A stretch of 43,886 bases of DNA. Origin: Methanocalculus taiwanensis (lineage in GTDB: Archaea > Halobacteriota > Methanomicrobia > Methanomicrobiales > Methanocorpusculaceae). The number at the start of each line of letters is the position of its first letter. Position 1 is the stretch's first letter. Made by a program: the position numbers and the translations under genes. Where the stretch lies: NCBI RefSeq assembly GCF_024372745.1, contig NZ_VOTZ01000021.1, positions 1 through 43,886 on the forward strand, in the 5' to 3' direction. Of the stretch, positions 1-7,560 are shown in pieces. A model generated the notes under the pieces. The model searched no databases. It worked only from the letters and a program-made list of their open reading frames with translations, and was not told the origin of the DNA.

Positions 1-93
1 CCAAATATCTATTAATCTCTCATTATATAAGGATCTATCGGTCATACGGGCGTATTTTCCGAAAAGTGGGGGTGTGTGATGTGAGTTAAGGAG

Positions 94-118
94 AGGTCAG
101 GAGAGGGGGTGCTGACCT
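94..118 (-). terminator. Hairpin just past the ABC permease stop codon
   Basis: A perfect 7-bp inverted repeat (AGGTCAG at 94-100, CTGACCT at 112-118, 11-nt loop) starts a few bases beyond the stop codon of the minus-strand permease gene. It is placed as a 3' end hairpin or terminator of the ABC operon. No long U tract follows on the minus strand, so it may act as an RNA-stability hairpin instead. Bases 1-93 hold no supported gene. Confidence 0.4.
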
Positions 119-124
119 GTTACC

Positions 125-829
125 TCACGCAATTGTCCTGACAATCCGCTCTTTTGAGAGCTTTCCTGCCCATCTCCTTCCAGACAGAAGCAGCACGATC
201 CCGAGAACCAAAAAGAAGAGTTCGGTCTGGATTGTGATCCCGCCTTCGGGGGAGATGAATGCCTGGAGCGAAAAGATCAGGAAGATGAAGAGAAAGACAA
301 AGCCCATCCCGAGGAACTGGTTCTCCCGCATCCCGAGGTAGAGCTGTGCAGATCCGATTATGCCAGCGGATGCTCCGGCATATAGAGGGAGGATGATTAC
401 GAGATGCACCAGAAGAAGCCAGGGAAGGGTGATCCCGATAGGTGAGAAGGCGAAGGCGACTGCGAAGGTGATCAGGACAGAGAGGAGGGTCATCCCATAT
501 GCAGCTGTTGCGACGCCGAGGACTTTCCCCTCCCAGATCTGCCGGAGGGAGACGGGGGCACAGAGGAGGGTCAGGATTGTTCCGTCCTTCTTCTCGCGGA
601 AGAAGGCGTCTGAAGAGAAGAGGTATCCCATAAAGATCGCAAGCACAACAGAGAGATTTGCGAGATGGCCGGCAAGCGCCGTGCCGGGATCGCCGGAGAT
701 GCCCGCCAGAATACCAAGGGTGGTGAAGACCGGGAACCAGATCGCAAAGATGAACGCAGCAATCAGTACCCCTTTGTTGGTGATCGCCTGGAAGAACTCC
801 TTCCGTGCGATCGTGCGCAGTTCGTTCAT
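125..829 (-). CDS. ABC-2 type transporter permease
   Basis: A 234-aa integral membrane protein forming the channel half of an ABC exporter with the ATPase encoded just upstream. The N-terminus (MNELRTIARKEFFQAITNKG) is the cytoplasmic amphipathic start usual for ABC-2 permeases. It is followed by about six hydrophobic segments (near residues 20-45, 55-75, 105-130, 135-160, 172-192 and 203-218). The charged loop with FFREKKDGTILTLLCAP is the part that normally contacts the ATPase in the NatB/YhaP-type group. Its start overlaps the end of the ATPase gene by 4 bp, so the two are surely co-transcribed. The substrate cannot be read from the sequence; Na+, drug or peptide export are all known for such pairs. 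Confidence 0.88.
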   Translation of the reverse strand: MNELRTIARKEFFQAITNKGVLIAAFIFAIWFPVFTTLGILAGISGDPGTALAGHLANLSVVLAIFMGYLFSSDAFFREKKDGTILTLLCAPVSLRQIWEGKVLGVATAAYGMTLLSVLITFAVAFAFSPIGITLPWLLLVHLVIILPLYAGASAGIIGSAQLYLGMRENQFLGMGFVFLFIFLIFSLQAFISPEGGITIQTELFFLVLGIVLLLSGRRWAGKLSKERIVRTIA

Positions 830-1758
830 GATGCCTCCTCCCCCGAATGGACATACCTGAGATAGATCTCCTCAAGGTTCGCAGATCGCTTCTTTGCCTC
901 CTCGATCCGGTACCCCGCCGCAACCAGGGCGGAGATGAGATCGGCGGCACTCCCCTCTCCGGTTAGGGTGCAGGTGACTCCTCCGTCTTCGGGATCTGCC
1001 CTCCGAACCACCGGGTTTGACCGGATGGACGCAAGGGCATCACCAGGTACCACTCCCCCTTCAAAGGCGATCCAGACAGTACGCTCCTTTCCGGAGGCAG
1101 TGAGCCGTGCAATAGAATCCTCTGCCCGGATCCGCCCTCTGGCAAGGATCGCGACACGGGTGCAGATCCGCTGCACCTCGTCGAGATGATGCGAGTTGAT
1201 AAAGACGGTCATCTGATCCGATTCAGAGAGGGAGAGGATCAGGTCACGCACCATCCGCTGGGCATCCGGGTCGAGGCCGGATGATGGCTCGTCAAGGAAG
1301 AGTACCTCGGGCTTGTGGAGGATCGCACGCGCGATCCCGAGCTTCCGCTTCATCCCGGTTGAGAATGTGCCAACCGGATCATATGCACGGTCGCTCATGC
1401 CGATCATCCCGAGCAGCTTATCGATCCTCCCCTCAGGATCTTCGATCCCATAGAGATTCGCAAAGTACCTGAGGTTCTCGTAGGCACTCTGCCGTTCTGA
1501 AAAGCCGTTATTCTCAAAGAGCACCCCGATCCGCCGCCGCGCCTCGTCATCAGAACCGAGGTCGGCGCCGTTTACCGTAGCGGTCCCGCCATCGGGGGTG
1601 AGGAGTCCGAGGAAGAGATTGATCGTGGTTGTCTTTCCTGCACCGTTTGGCCCGAGATACCCAAAGATCTCTCCCTTCTCAACAGAGAATGATACATTGT
1701 CCAGAACCGCCCGTCCATCAAAGGATTTGGAGAGGTTCTCTGCCCTGATCGCCTGCAT
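826..1758 (-). CDS. ABC transporter ATP-binding protein
   Basis: A 310-aa cytoplasmic ATPase that powers the permease encoded immediately downstream. Visible motifs are Walker A GPNGAGKTT (about residues 37-45), the ABC signature FSTGMKRKLGIARA, Walker B VLFLDEPSSGLDPDA and a switch histidine in NSHHLDEV. The roughly 80-residue C-terminal extension is typical of the CcmA/NatA-type ATPases paired with ABC-2 permeases. The ATG at 1758 is preceded by AAGGTG at a short spacing. A palindrome (1770-1789) covers the likely TATA region, so expression is probably controlled by a repressor. Family assignment is firm; the substrate is unknown. Confidence 0.92.
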   Translation of the reverse strand: MQAIRAENLSKSFDGRAVLDNVSFSVEKGEIFGYLGPNGAGKTTTINLFLGLLTPDGGTATVNGADLGSDDEARRRIGVLFENNGFSERQSAYENLRYFANLYGIEDPEGRIDKLLGMIGMSDRAYDPVGTFSTGMKRKLGIARAILHKPEVLFLDEPSSGLDPDAQRMVRDLILSLSESDQMTVFINSHHLDEVQRICTRVAILARGRIRAEDSIARLTASGKERTVWIAFEGGVVPGDALASIRSNPVVRRADPEDGGVTCTLTGEGSAADLISALVAAGYRIEEAKKRSANLEEIYLRYVHSGEEAS

Positions 1759-1769
1759 GGTGCACCTTG

Positions 1770-1789
1770 ATGTAAAAAAGTATTTACAT
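1770..1789 (-). promoter_or_regulatory. Palindromic putative operator before the ABC exporter
   Basis: The sequence ATGTAAA-N6-TTTACAT (1770-1776 and 1783-1789) is a perfect inverted repeat with 7-bp arms. It lies 12 bp upstream of the ABC ATPase start and overlaps the AT-rich stretch that would serve as its box A. In archaea a palindrome covering the TATA element usually marks repressor binding. No regulator gene is adjacent, so the binding protein is unknown. The site also touches the stop codon of the upstream helicase gene. Confidence 0.5.
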
Positions 1790-4065
1790 TATTTCATTAT
1801 GAATTCATCGGATCTGGTGCTTTCAATAGTGTCCCGCAGGGTTTGGAGCAGCACAGCCGCACCACTTTTATCGAGCGGCTGATTGTCGTTCCCGCACTTT
1901 GGCGAGAAGATGCAGGCGGGGCAGCCGTCTATGCACCGGCACTCGCTTAGAATCGCTTCTGCAAGTGAGACGACCCGGAAAACGAGATCATATGCCTTCT
2001 GAGAGAGCCCTGCTCCCCCGATGTAGCCGTCATAGATGATGATCGCAGGCCCTCCGGTTGCAGGGTGGCAGGCAGTAGAGATACCGCCGATATCATACCG
2101 ATCGCAGATAACAACACCCGGCATTGCCGCAATCAGTGTGTGTTCGGCTGCATGGAGGGTGCCATCAGGATCACCGATGCTTCCATCTGCTAAGATATTC
2201 TCATCAATTTCGATCAGAAGCCCCTGTGTCGGGAAGGAGAGAGGGGGTGCATCGACCTCGGCAGATCCGATCACCCGGTCATACCTGACGATCCGGTAGC
2301 CATAGAGCTCTTCGGTGACGGTCACTTCGGCAGATGAGATCGTGAAGCCTCGGTATGAAGTGCTCCTTTCGATTGTACCGACGTCGACACTTTTCTTCAT
2401 CAGGGGGCGGGTATGATAATCGACATCGGCTGCCTCAACCCGGATCAGGCGATCCTCATGGTTCACCGACCGCACGATGTAGCTCTCTCCCTGGTGGAGG
2501 ATGATCGCACCCGGATATCCCTCGCGATATGCCTGTGAATCATCCATCGTCTCGATCAGATGCCCGTTATGGGTGATCCGGTATCCCCCTGATGCCGATC
2601 CCGAGAGGGAGACGAGCTCAGATGCCCGTGATGATCCGGCATAGACGATCCCACTCTTCGTTTTTGCCAGGATCTCCTGAGCAGTAAGGGCTGCAAGATA
2701 GTCGTTCATTTCTGCTCCGAAATACCGGCTGTCAGAGTCCCGTATCGGCACCTCCGCTGCCGCACAAAGGAGATGTCCCGAGAGGGCGATCGGGTTTCTA
2801 CAGTCGATTGCCGCATGCTCATATGCGCTCTCAAAGAACCGTTCCGGGTGGTGCATGTAGTACTGGTCAATTGGATCATACCGGGCTACCATCGCAACGA
2901 TGCTCTCCTTCCCGCTCCTTCCTGCACGGCCCGCCTGCTGCCAGAAGGAGAGGGTGGTTCCGGGGTACCCTGCCATCACCACCGAGTCGAGTGTGCCGAT
3001 ATCCACGCCGAGCTCAAGTGCATTTGTTGATACAATGCCCCTGATCTCACCATTTTTTATTGCAGCTTCCATCTCCCTCCGCTCTTCAGCAAGATACCCT
3101 GCACGGTAAGCACAAACCGCCGTCCCCTGAGATTGATCTGCCGTGAACTCCTCACGTGCCCTCAGTGCGATCACCTCGGCAAGCCGCCGGGACGGTGAAA
3201 AACAGATCGTCTGGTATCCGTGCCGGATTGAGGCTGAGAAGAGATCCTTTGTCTCGGAAACAAGAGATGCTGTCGGATCGCGGGCATAGGGGTTATAGAA
3301 GAGGATTGTACGCTCATTCTGCGGGGAACCGTCCTCGGCGATGAGGCGGCAGGCTCTTCCGGTCAGCTGCTCACCGAACTCCTCCGGGTTTCCGAGTGTG
3401 GCTGTTGCCAGGATGAATGCGGGATCTGCATCATAGAATGCAAGGACACGCAGAAGACGCCGGATCAGGAGGGCGATATGCGAGCCAAAGACGCCTCTGT
3501 ACCGGTGCGCTTCATCGATCACAATGAAGGAGAGCCCTGCGAAGAAATCGGCCCACTGCCGCCGCCAGGGTAGGATATGGTGTATCTCATGCATATTCGA
3601 GATGATGATACGCGAATGTGCCCTGATACCGGGACGGGCATCGCGCGGAGTATCGCCATCATAGACTGCGGGCCGCATCCCCGCTCCTGTTGCCGAATCG
3701 ATCTCCTGAAATGCCCTGAGCTGATCGCGGGCAAGCGCCTTTGTAGGATAGAGCAGAAGGGCACGGGCGTCGGAATCGGTGAGGAGGCGGTCGATGATCG
3801 GGAGGGCAAACGCGAGGGTCTTGCCTGATGCGGTTGGTGTGGCAAGGATGATATCCTCGCCATCAGCGAGGGCATCATATGCAAGAGCCTGGTGGATATA
3901 GGGTTTGATCCCCGATCCGGCAAGATACTCTTTCAGGCGGGGGTGAAGCCGATGTGGCACCTCCGCATACTGCGCCTCCCGTCCCGCCAGCGTTTTGATG
4001 AAGAGTGCATCATCCGGGTACCCGTACCGTTCCTGAAAGGATCTGAGGAGCGGGGATGTACTCAC
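1789..4065 (-). CDS. DEAH-box helicase with DUF1998 domain, MrfA/YprA-like
   Basis: A 758-aa superfamily 2 DNA helicase. Walker A is ATPTASGKT (residues 75-83) and the Walker B box is DEAH (184-187) in FIVIDEAHRYRGVFGS. The motif VI region reads QQAGRAGRSGKES. The C-terminal region carries the DUF1998 cysteine cluster (C-R-C...GCPAC...C near residues 705-725), the four-cysteine signature of Bacillus MrfA (YprA) and yeast Hrq1-like helicases. The gene starts inside the end of the exonuclease gene (4-bp overlap), so the two are translationally coupled. In Bacillus, MrfA acts with the exonuclease MrfB to repair mitomycin C lesions; the same role here is inferred from domains and pairing. Confidence 0.9.
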   Translation of the reverse strand: MSTSPLLRSFQERYGYPDDALFIKTLAGREAQYAEVPHRLHPRLKEYLAGSGIKPYIHQALAYDALADGEDIILATPTASGKTLAFALPIIDRLLTDSDARALLLYPTKALARDQLRAFQEIDSATGAGMRPAVYDGDTPRDARPGIRAHSRIIISNMHEIHHILPWRRQWADFFAGLSFIVIDEAHRYRGVFGSHIALLIRRLLRVLAFYDADPAFILATATLGNPEEFGEQLTGRACRLIAEDGSPQNERTILFYNPYARDPTASLVSETKDLFSASIRHGYQTICFSPSRRLAEVIALRAREEFTADQSQGTAVCAYRAGYLAEERREMEAAIKNGEIRGIVSTNALELGVDIGTLDSVVMAGYPGTTLSFWQQAGRAGRSGKESIVAMVARYDPIDQYYMHHPERFFESAYEHAAIDCRNPIALSGHLLCAAAEVPIRDSDSRYFGAEMNDYLAALTAQEILAKTKSGIVYAGSSRASELVSLSGSASGGYRITHNGHLIETMDDSQAYREGYPGAIILHQGESYIVRSVNHEDRLIRVEAADVDYHTRPLMKKSVDVGTIERSTSYRGFTISSAEVTVTEELYGYRIVRYDRVIGSAEVDAPPLSFPTQGLLIEIDENILADGSIGDPDGTLHAAEHTLIAAMPGVVICDRYDIGGISTACHPATGGPAIIIYDGYIGGAGLSQKAYDLVFRVVSLAEAILSECRCIDGCPACIFSPKCGNDNQPLDKSGAAVLLQTLRDTIESTRSDEFIMK

Positions 4066-5138
4066 CCTGCCATCTCCCGGTAGAATCGGAGGAGTTCGAT
4101 GAGCGAGAGGACATCCTGCCGGTTATGTTTCAGCACCGGGAGAAGGGGGCCCGGATTCTTTGTCCTCCGGTAGATGTCGTAGAATTCGGGAACAAGCGCC
4201 CCCGGAAGATCAGATTCCCTGCATATCCCGAGCACCTCCTCTTCAACAGTGGCGAGGCGGCAGTCGGTAAGCCAACTCCTGTGTAGCCTTCGGGTGATAT
4301 GGAGGAGATCGATCTGATCGGAAAAGATCCCAGAATCGATCCCGTAATAGGCGAACCGGTCTGCCAGGTACGGAAGGTCAAAGGATCTCCCGTTATAGCT
4401 GATGATAGTCGCATCCGGGGGTACCGAATCTCTCCAGGCAAGGAGAGCAGGGAGTTCCTCATCGATATCGCGGGCAAGGAACTGGTGGAAGCGGATCTGC
4501 CCACATGTCAGCTCAGCCGATCCGATCAGAAAAACCGGACGGGAGAAGACCCCGAGCGTCTCGATATCCAGAAAACAGAACCGCTCATCCGGCGAGAAGG
4601 CGGATGCCGTGATGATATCGGGGTGTGCCCGCCCCATCCGCCCTGCAATCAGTGCTGCAACAGATCCAAAGTCGCATCCTTCGATTACCTGAAGCACCTC
4701 TCCCGCACTTTTCTGAAACCGCCTGATATGGAGGAGATCATGGATTGTCCTGCACCCCTTCCTGAAAAGCAGCCGCTCTGTGGCAGGCCCTATTCCTGGC
4801 ACGAGCCTGAGCCTTCTGATCAACACCCCTTCTGCCTCTTCCGGCTTCAGAGGGAGCTGCCGATGTTCCCGCTCTTCAGTGATCCTGAGGCATATCCCCT
4901 CTTCTGTCTCCACCTCGGTTCCATGGCAGATATCCGTAAGCGCTGATCCGGCATAGGTATGCATGAGCGTGTTGCGAGCGTCGATACAGTTCTGGTATGC
5001 GGATGCAAAGACCGAAGATCGCGCGACATTCGCCCGGAACCGGTTATCATGTCTGATGACAGAATAGCCGGGTGCGTCATTGATCCTCTGCCGCCAGAAG
5101 GTACCTGCATCCAGAAAGGCCCCCGCAGATCGTCCCAT
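4062..5138 (-). CDS. RNase H-like DEDD exonuclease, MrfB/YprB-like
   Basis: A 358-aa protein with an RNase H-like (DnaQ-type) exonuclease domain. The acidic residues D191 and E193 (FLDIETLG), D254 (SYNGRSFDLPYL) and D342 with H338 (KHNRQDVLSL) form a complete DEDD set. A helix-hairpin-helix-like element, LVPGIGPATERLL, lies at residues 112-124 and suggests DNA binding. It has the architecture of the YprB_RNaseH_2 family. It comes first in the operon and overlaps the helicase gene by 4 bp; in Bacillus the helicase gene comes first. Start ATG at 5138 is the first in-frame ATG before the conserved part. The preferred nucleic-acid substrate is not evident. Confidence 0.88.
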   Translation of the reverse strand: MGRSAGAFLDAGTFWRQRINDAPGYSVIRHDNRFRANVARSSVFASAYQNCIDARNTLMHTYAGSALTDICHGTEVETEEGICLRITEEREHRQLPLKPEEAEGVLIRRLRLVPGIGPATERLLFRKGCRTIHDLLHIRRFQKSAGEVLQVIEGCDFGSVAALIAGRMGRAHPDIITASAFSPDERFCFLDIETLGVFSRPVFLIGSAELTCGQIRFHQFLARDIDEELPALLAWRDSVPPDATIISYNGRSFDLPYLADRFAYYGIDSGIFSDQIDLLHITRRLHRSWLTDCRLATVEEEVLGICRESDLPGALVPEFYDIYRRTKNPGPLLPVLKHNRQDVLSLIELLRFYREMAG

Positions 5139-5167
5139 ATGTACTCATCCGGGTGATCTCAGATAAA

Positions 5168-5198
5168 TCCCGTGAGCGGAGCGTGAAAGTGAACGGGA
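5168..5198. other. Hairpin with conserved 19-nt loop motif, copy A
   Basis: TCCCGT (5168-5173) and ACGGGA (5193-5198) pair perfectly and enclose the 19-nt GAGCGGAGCGTGAAAGTGA. A near-identical 19-mer (17 of 19 identical) recurs at 17027-17045, there also between complementary arms, but of different sequence. It lies in the divergent region between the exonuclease and HAD genes, so the strand is uncertain. It could be a small structured RNA or a protein-binding site. Confidence 0.4.
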
Positions 5199-5283
5199 AA
5201 CGGCTTATTGGAGAAGAGGGAAAGAGTATCTTCATGGCATTTCTCATCTCTTTCCGTGAACAGAGAGGTACAGGGGGTATTTC

Positions 5284-6054
5284 ATGCCTATACAGGCACT
5301 TCTCATAGATATTGACGGGGTGCTGGCAGTTGGCGGAGTGCCGATCCCCGGTGCACCCGGAGCGATCCGGTGGATTGAAGATCAGGGAATCCCTCATCGT
5401 TTTGTCTCAAATTCAACCCAGCGGAGCAGGCGGCAGATTGCGGAACGGCTCAACCAGGCAGGCTTTGCAATCAGCGAGGATCAGATCACAACACCGATCG
5501 TTTCTGCGCTACGGCTTCTTGAAGAGAAAGGTATCAGCGTATGCCGCCTCCTGATGACTGATGCCGCCAGATCGGAATTTTCTGAAGCGGGTATCACCGA
5601 ATCTTCGGGTGGCGCAGAAGCCATCATCATAGGGGATGCGGGATCGGGTTTCACCTTCAGCGTGCTGAATGAGGCGTTCCGCCAGATCAATGACGGCGCC
5701 CTCTTCATCGCCCTTGAGCGGGATCGGTACTGGATGTCTGGAGATGGCCTTACTCTTGCTGCCGGGCCGTTTGTCGCGGCACTTGAGTACGCCACCGGAA
5801 GAGATGCGGTGGTTCTGGGGAAGCCCTCGCCTGACGCCTTCCTTTCAGCCTGTGCGATGATGGGTGTAGAGCCGGAACATACTGCAATGATCGGGGATGA
5901 TATCAGGACAGATGTTGGGGGTGCACAGGCTGCGGCCCTCGTCGGGGTGCTGGTGAAGACAGGCAAGTATTCCTGGTCCGCCCTGAAAGAGTCAGGGGTC
6001 AAACCGGATATGATCCTGCCTTCAATAGCATCTGTGAGAGAGTTATTCGGGTGA
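5284..6054 (+). CDS. HAD-superfamily IIA phosphatase, LHPP-like
   Basis: A 256-aa cytoplasmic hydrolase of HAD subfamily IIA. Motif I is LLIDIDGVLA with nucleophile D9 and D11, motif II is VSNSTQRSRRQ, and the motif III/IV region is LGKPSPDAFLSACAMMGVEPEHTAMIGDDIRTDVGGAQ. The layout and length match the phospholysine/phosphohistidine inorganic pyrophosphate phosphatase-like group, which hydrolyses small phosphate esters. The start ATG at 5284 follows GGGGGT at a suitable distance. It is followed by its own spacer and a strong TATA before the glycogen cluster, so it is probably transcribed alone. The substrate is not predictable. Confidence 0.85.
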   Translation: MPIQALLIDIDGVLAVGGVPIPGAPGAIRWIEDQGIPHRFVSNSTQRSRRQIAERLNQAGFAISEDQITTPIVSALRLLEEKGISVCRLLMTDAARSEFSEAGITESSGGAEAIIIGDAGSGFTFSVLNEAFRQINDGALFIALERDRYWMSGDGLTLAAGPFVAALEYATGRDAVVLGKPSPDAFLSACAMMGVEPEHTAMIGDDIRTDVGGAQAAALVGVLVKTGKYSWSALKESGVKPDMILPSIASVRELFG

Positions 6055-6060
6055 TTAGTC

Positions 6061-6081
6061 CTATAAAATAGTATATATACT
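6061..6081 (+). promoter_or_regulatory. Box A (TATA) promoter of the glycogen operon
   Basis: The AT-rich run CTATAAAATAGTATATATAC (6061-6080) lies about 25-40 bp upstream of the first glycogen-operon ATG at 6103. This is the archaeal box A spacing for a transcript with a very short leader. No Shine-Dalgarno motif is seen before 6103, consistent with a near-leaderless message. Confidence 0.6.
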
Positions 6082-6102
6082 CAACTCTCCTTATCCCTCA
6101 TC

Positions 6103-7560
6103 ATGCCCGGTGATGTCTCAGGCGTTCCACAGGTCTGCATGAGCTTAGTCCTTCGACATCAGCAGCTTGTGGATTCCCCTCATGCCAGAAGAGTGGTGAA
6201 GAGAGGTGAAAAAGATCCTTCTCCATTCCCTTCCCAGGATGAAGAGAGACGGATCCGGCACCTTTCGGCCTCCTGCTATACACCGGCAACAGAATGCCTG
6301 ATCCGGATGATGGATGAAGGCTTCAGCTGTGGCCTGCTGTTATCCGGTGTCCTCCTTGAATGCCTGGAGGGATATGAGCCGGATCTCTATGATCTTATCC
6401 GTGAGGCAGCCACCCACAGGCATGCAGAACTCCTTACCGAATCGTACTTCTGCTCAGTTGTAGCTCTATTCGGGGAAGCTGAGGAGTATCAGCACCAGGT
6501 TGAGATGCACCAAAGAGCGATGGAGGATCTCTTCGGGCGAAGGCCTTCGGTCCTGGTTGCAACCGATTCGATATTCAACTGGACTGTGATCACAGCAGCA
6601 CGGAAGATGGGCATCTCCGCTGTCTATACCGATGTGTTTGGGAAAAATACTCCCTTAATAAATCCCCTGAAGAGCTACCAGGCAGGCGGTCTGCCAGTTT
6701 TCATCAGGCACTGCGAACTCTCCGATGATATTGCCCTTCGGTACGGGGAAGTGGACTGGGTACATCACCCTCTCTCTCCTGGCACCTATGCCGGCTGGCT
6801 CTCTGCAATCAGGGATGGCATCGCCCATGTTATGATCAATATGGAGGTTTTTGGCGGCCGTTTCCATCAGGAAACCGGTATATTGTCATTCCTTGAAGGC
6901 CTGCCCGCTGCATTCCATGATACTGGCGTCTGCAGTATCCTGCCTTCTGAGGCGGCCGTACAGGCCAGTTCACCTGATCAGATCCCGGATGAACTGATCG
7001 AAAGCGCATCGGCTGCATGGCCGGTGAATATGATGCAATGCACGGCTCTTGAGGCTCTCAAGGCAGCGGGACGGTGGGTTCCGGACAGAACAACCCTCCG
7101 GCGTTTCCAGGCACGGGATCACTTCTCGCAGATGGCAGCCACATCAGGATCATGCGGGATGCTGACAGATTACAGGACACAGTCAGATGCATACCAGTAC
7201 TTCTCTGATTATTTTGCGGCTCTTTGCAGGTTTGAGGGTGATCAGATCGGTTCTGTCAGGGCAAAGAGCGCAGCCCGAATTCTCCGCTGCATTCCCCCAA
7301 AACTTGCATTCCATTTCTGCACTCCTTATCACAGGGAGGGATTCTCTGCCCATTCACTGGAAGAGTTTGTCAAGCTTCTCAATGTGGCAACTGATGAATG
7401 CATTCTCCACCATTGCAAACGCCTGGATTTTGAACACTGGATACGGGATGTAATCAATGATCCAAAACTTGCTGACGAGATTCACCCCCTGACGGATCGT
7501 GAGGATATACAGAAAGCAGTTATAAAGAGGGTTCAGTTCTTATGGAATCGCTTAAAATAG
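6103..7560 (+). CDS. GH57-family protein with altered catalytic residues (predicted pseudoenzyme)
   Basis: A 485-aa protein aligning along its length with archaeal GH57 alpha-amylases: it keeps the LLTESYF, VEMHQRAMEDLFGRRPSV and CELSDDIALRY blocks. The catalytic positions differ. The nucleophile motif, usually R-N-T-E, reads A-T-D at residues 153-155. The acid/base motif, usually M-D-Y-E-T-F-G-E-H, reads I-N-M-E-V-F-G-G-R (245-253), so the Asp has become Asn and the following E-H is G-R. The N-terminal H-Q-P reads H-Q-Q. As first gene of the glycogen operon, overlapping the synthase gene by 19 bp, it may bind glucan or regulate rather than hydrolyse. Start ATG 6103 fits the TATA spacing. Confidence 0.8.
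   Translation: MPGDVSGVPQVCMSLVLRHQQLVDSPHARRVVKRGEKDPSPFPSQDEERRIRHLSASCYTPATECLIRMMDEGFSCGLLLSGVLLECLEGYEPDLYDLIREAATHRHAELLTESYFCSVVALFGEAEEYQHQVEMHQRAMEDLFGRRPSVLVATDSIFNWTVITAARKMGISAVYTDVFGKNTPLINPLKSYQAGGLPVFIRHCELSDDIALRYGEVDWVHHPLSPGTYAGWLSAIRDGIAHVMINMEVFGGRFHQETGILSFLEGLPAAFHDTGVCSILPSEAAVQASSPDQIPDELIESASAAWPVNMMQCTALEALKAAGRWVPDRTTLRRFQARDHFSQMAATSGSCGMLTDYRTQSDAYQYFSDYFAALCRFEGDQIGSVRAKSAARILRCIPPKLAFHFCTPYHREGFSAHSLEEFVKLLNVATDECILHHCKRLDFEHWIRDVINDPKLADEIHPLTDREDIQKAVIKRVQFLWNRLK

Noticed and set aside
360-860. Plus-strand open frame of 166 codons
   Set aside because: It lies opposite the ABC permease and ATPase, which have clear family motifs; its translation is Arg/Ser-rich with no motif, typical of the complement of a coding strand.
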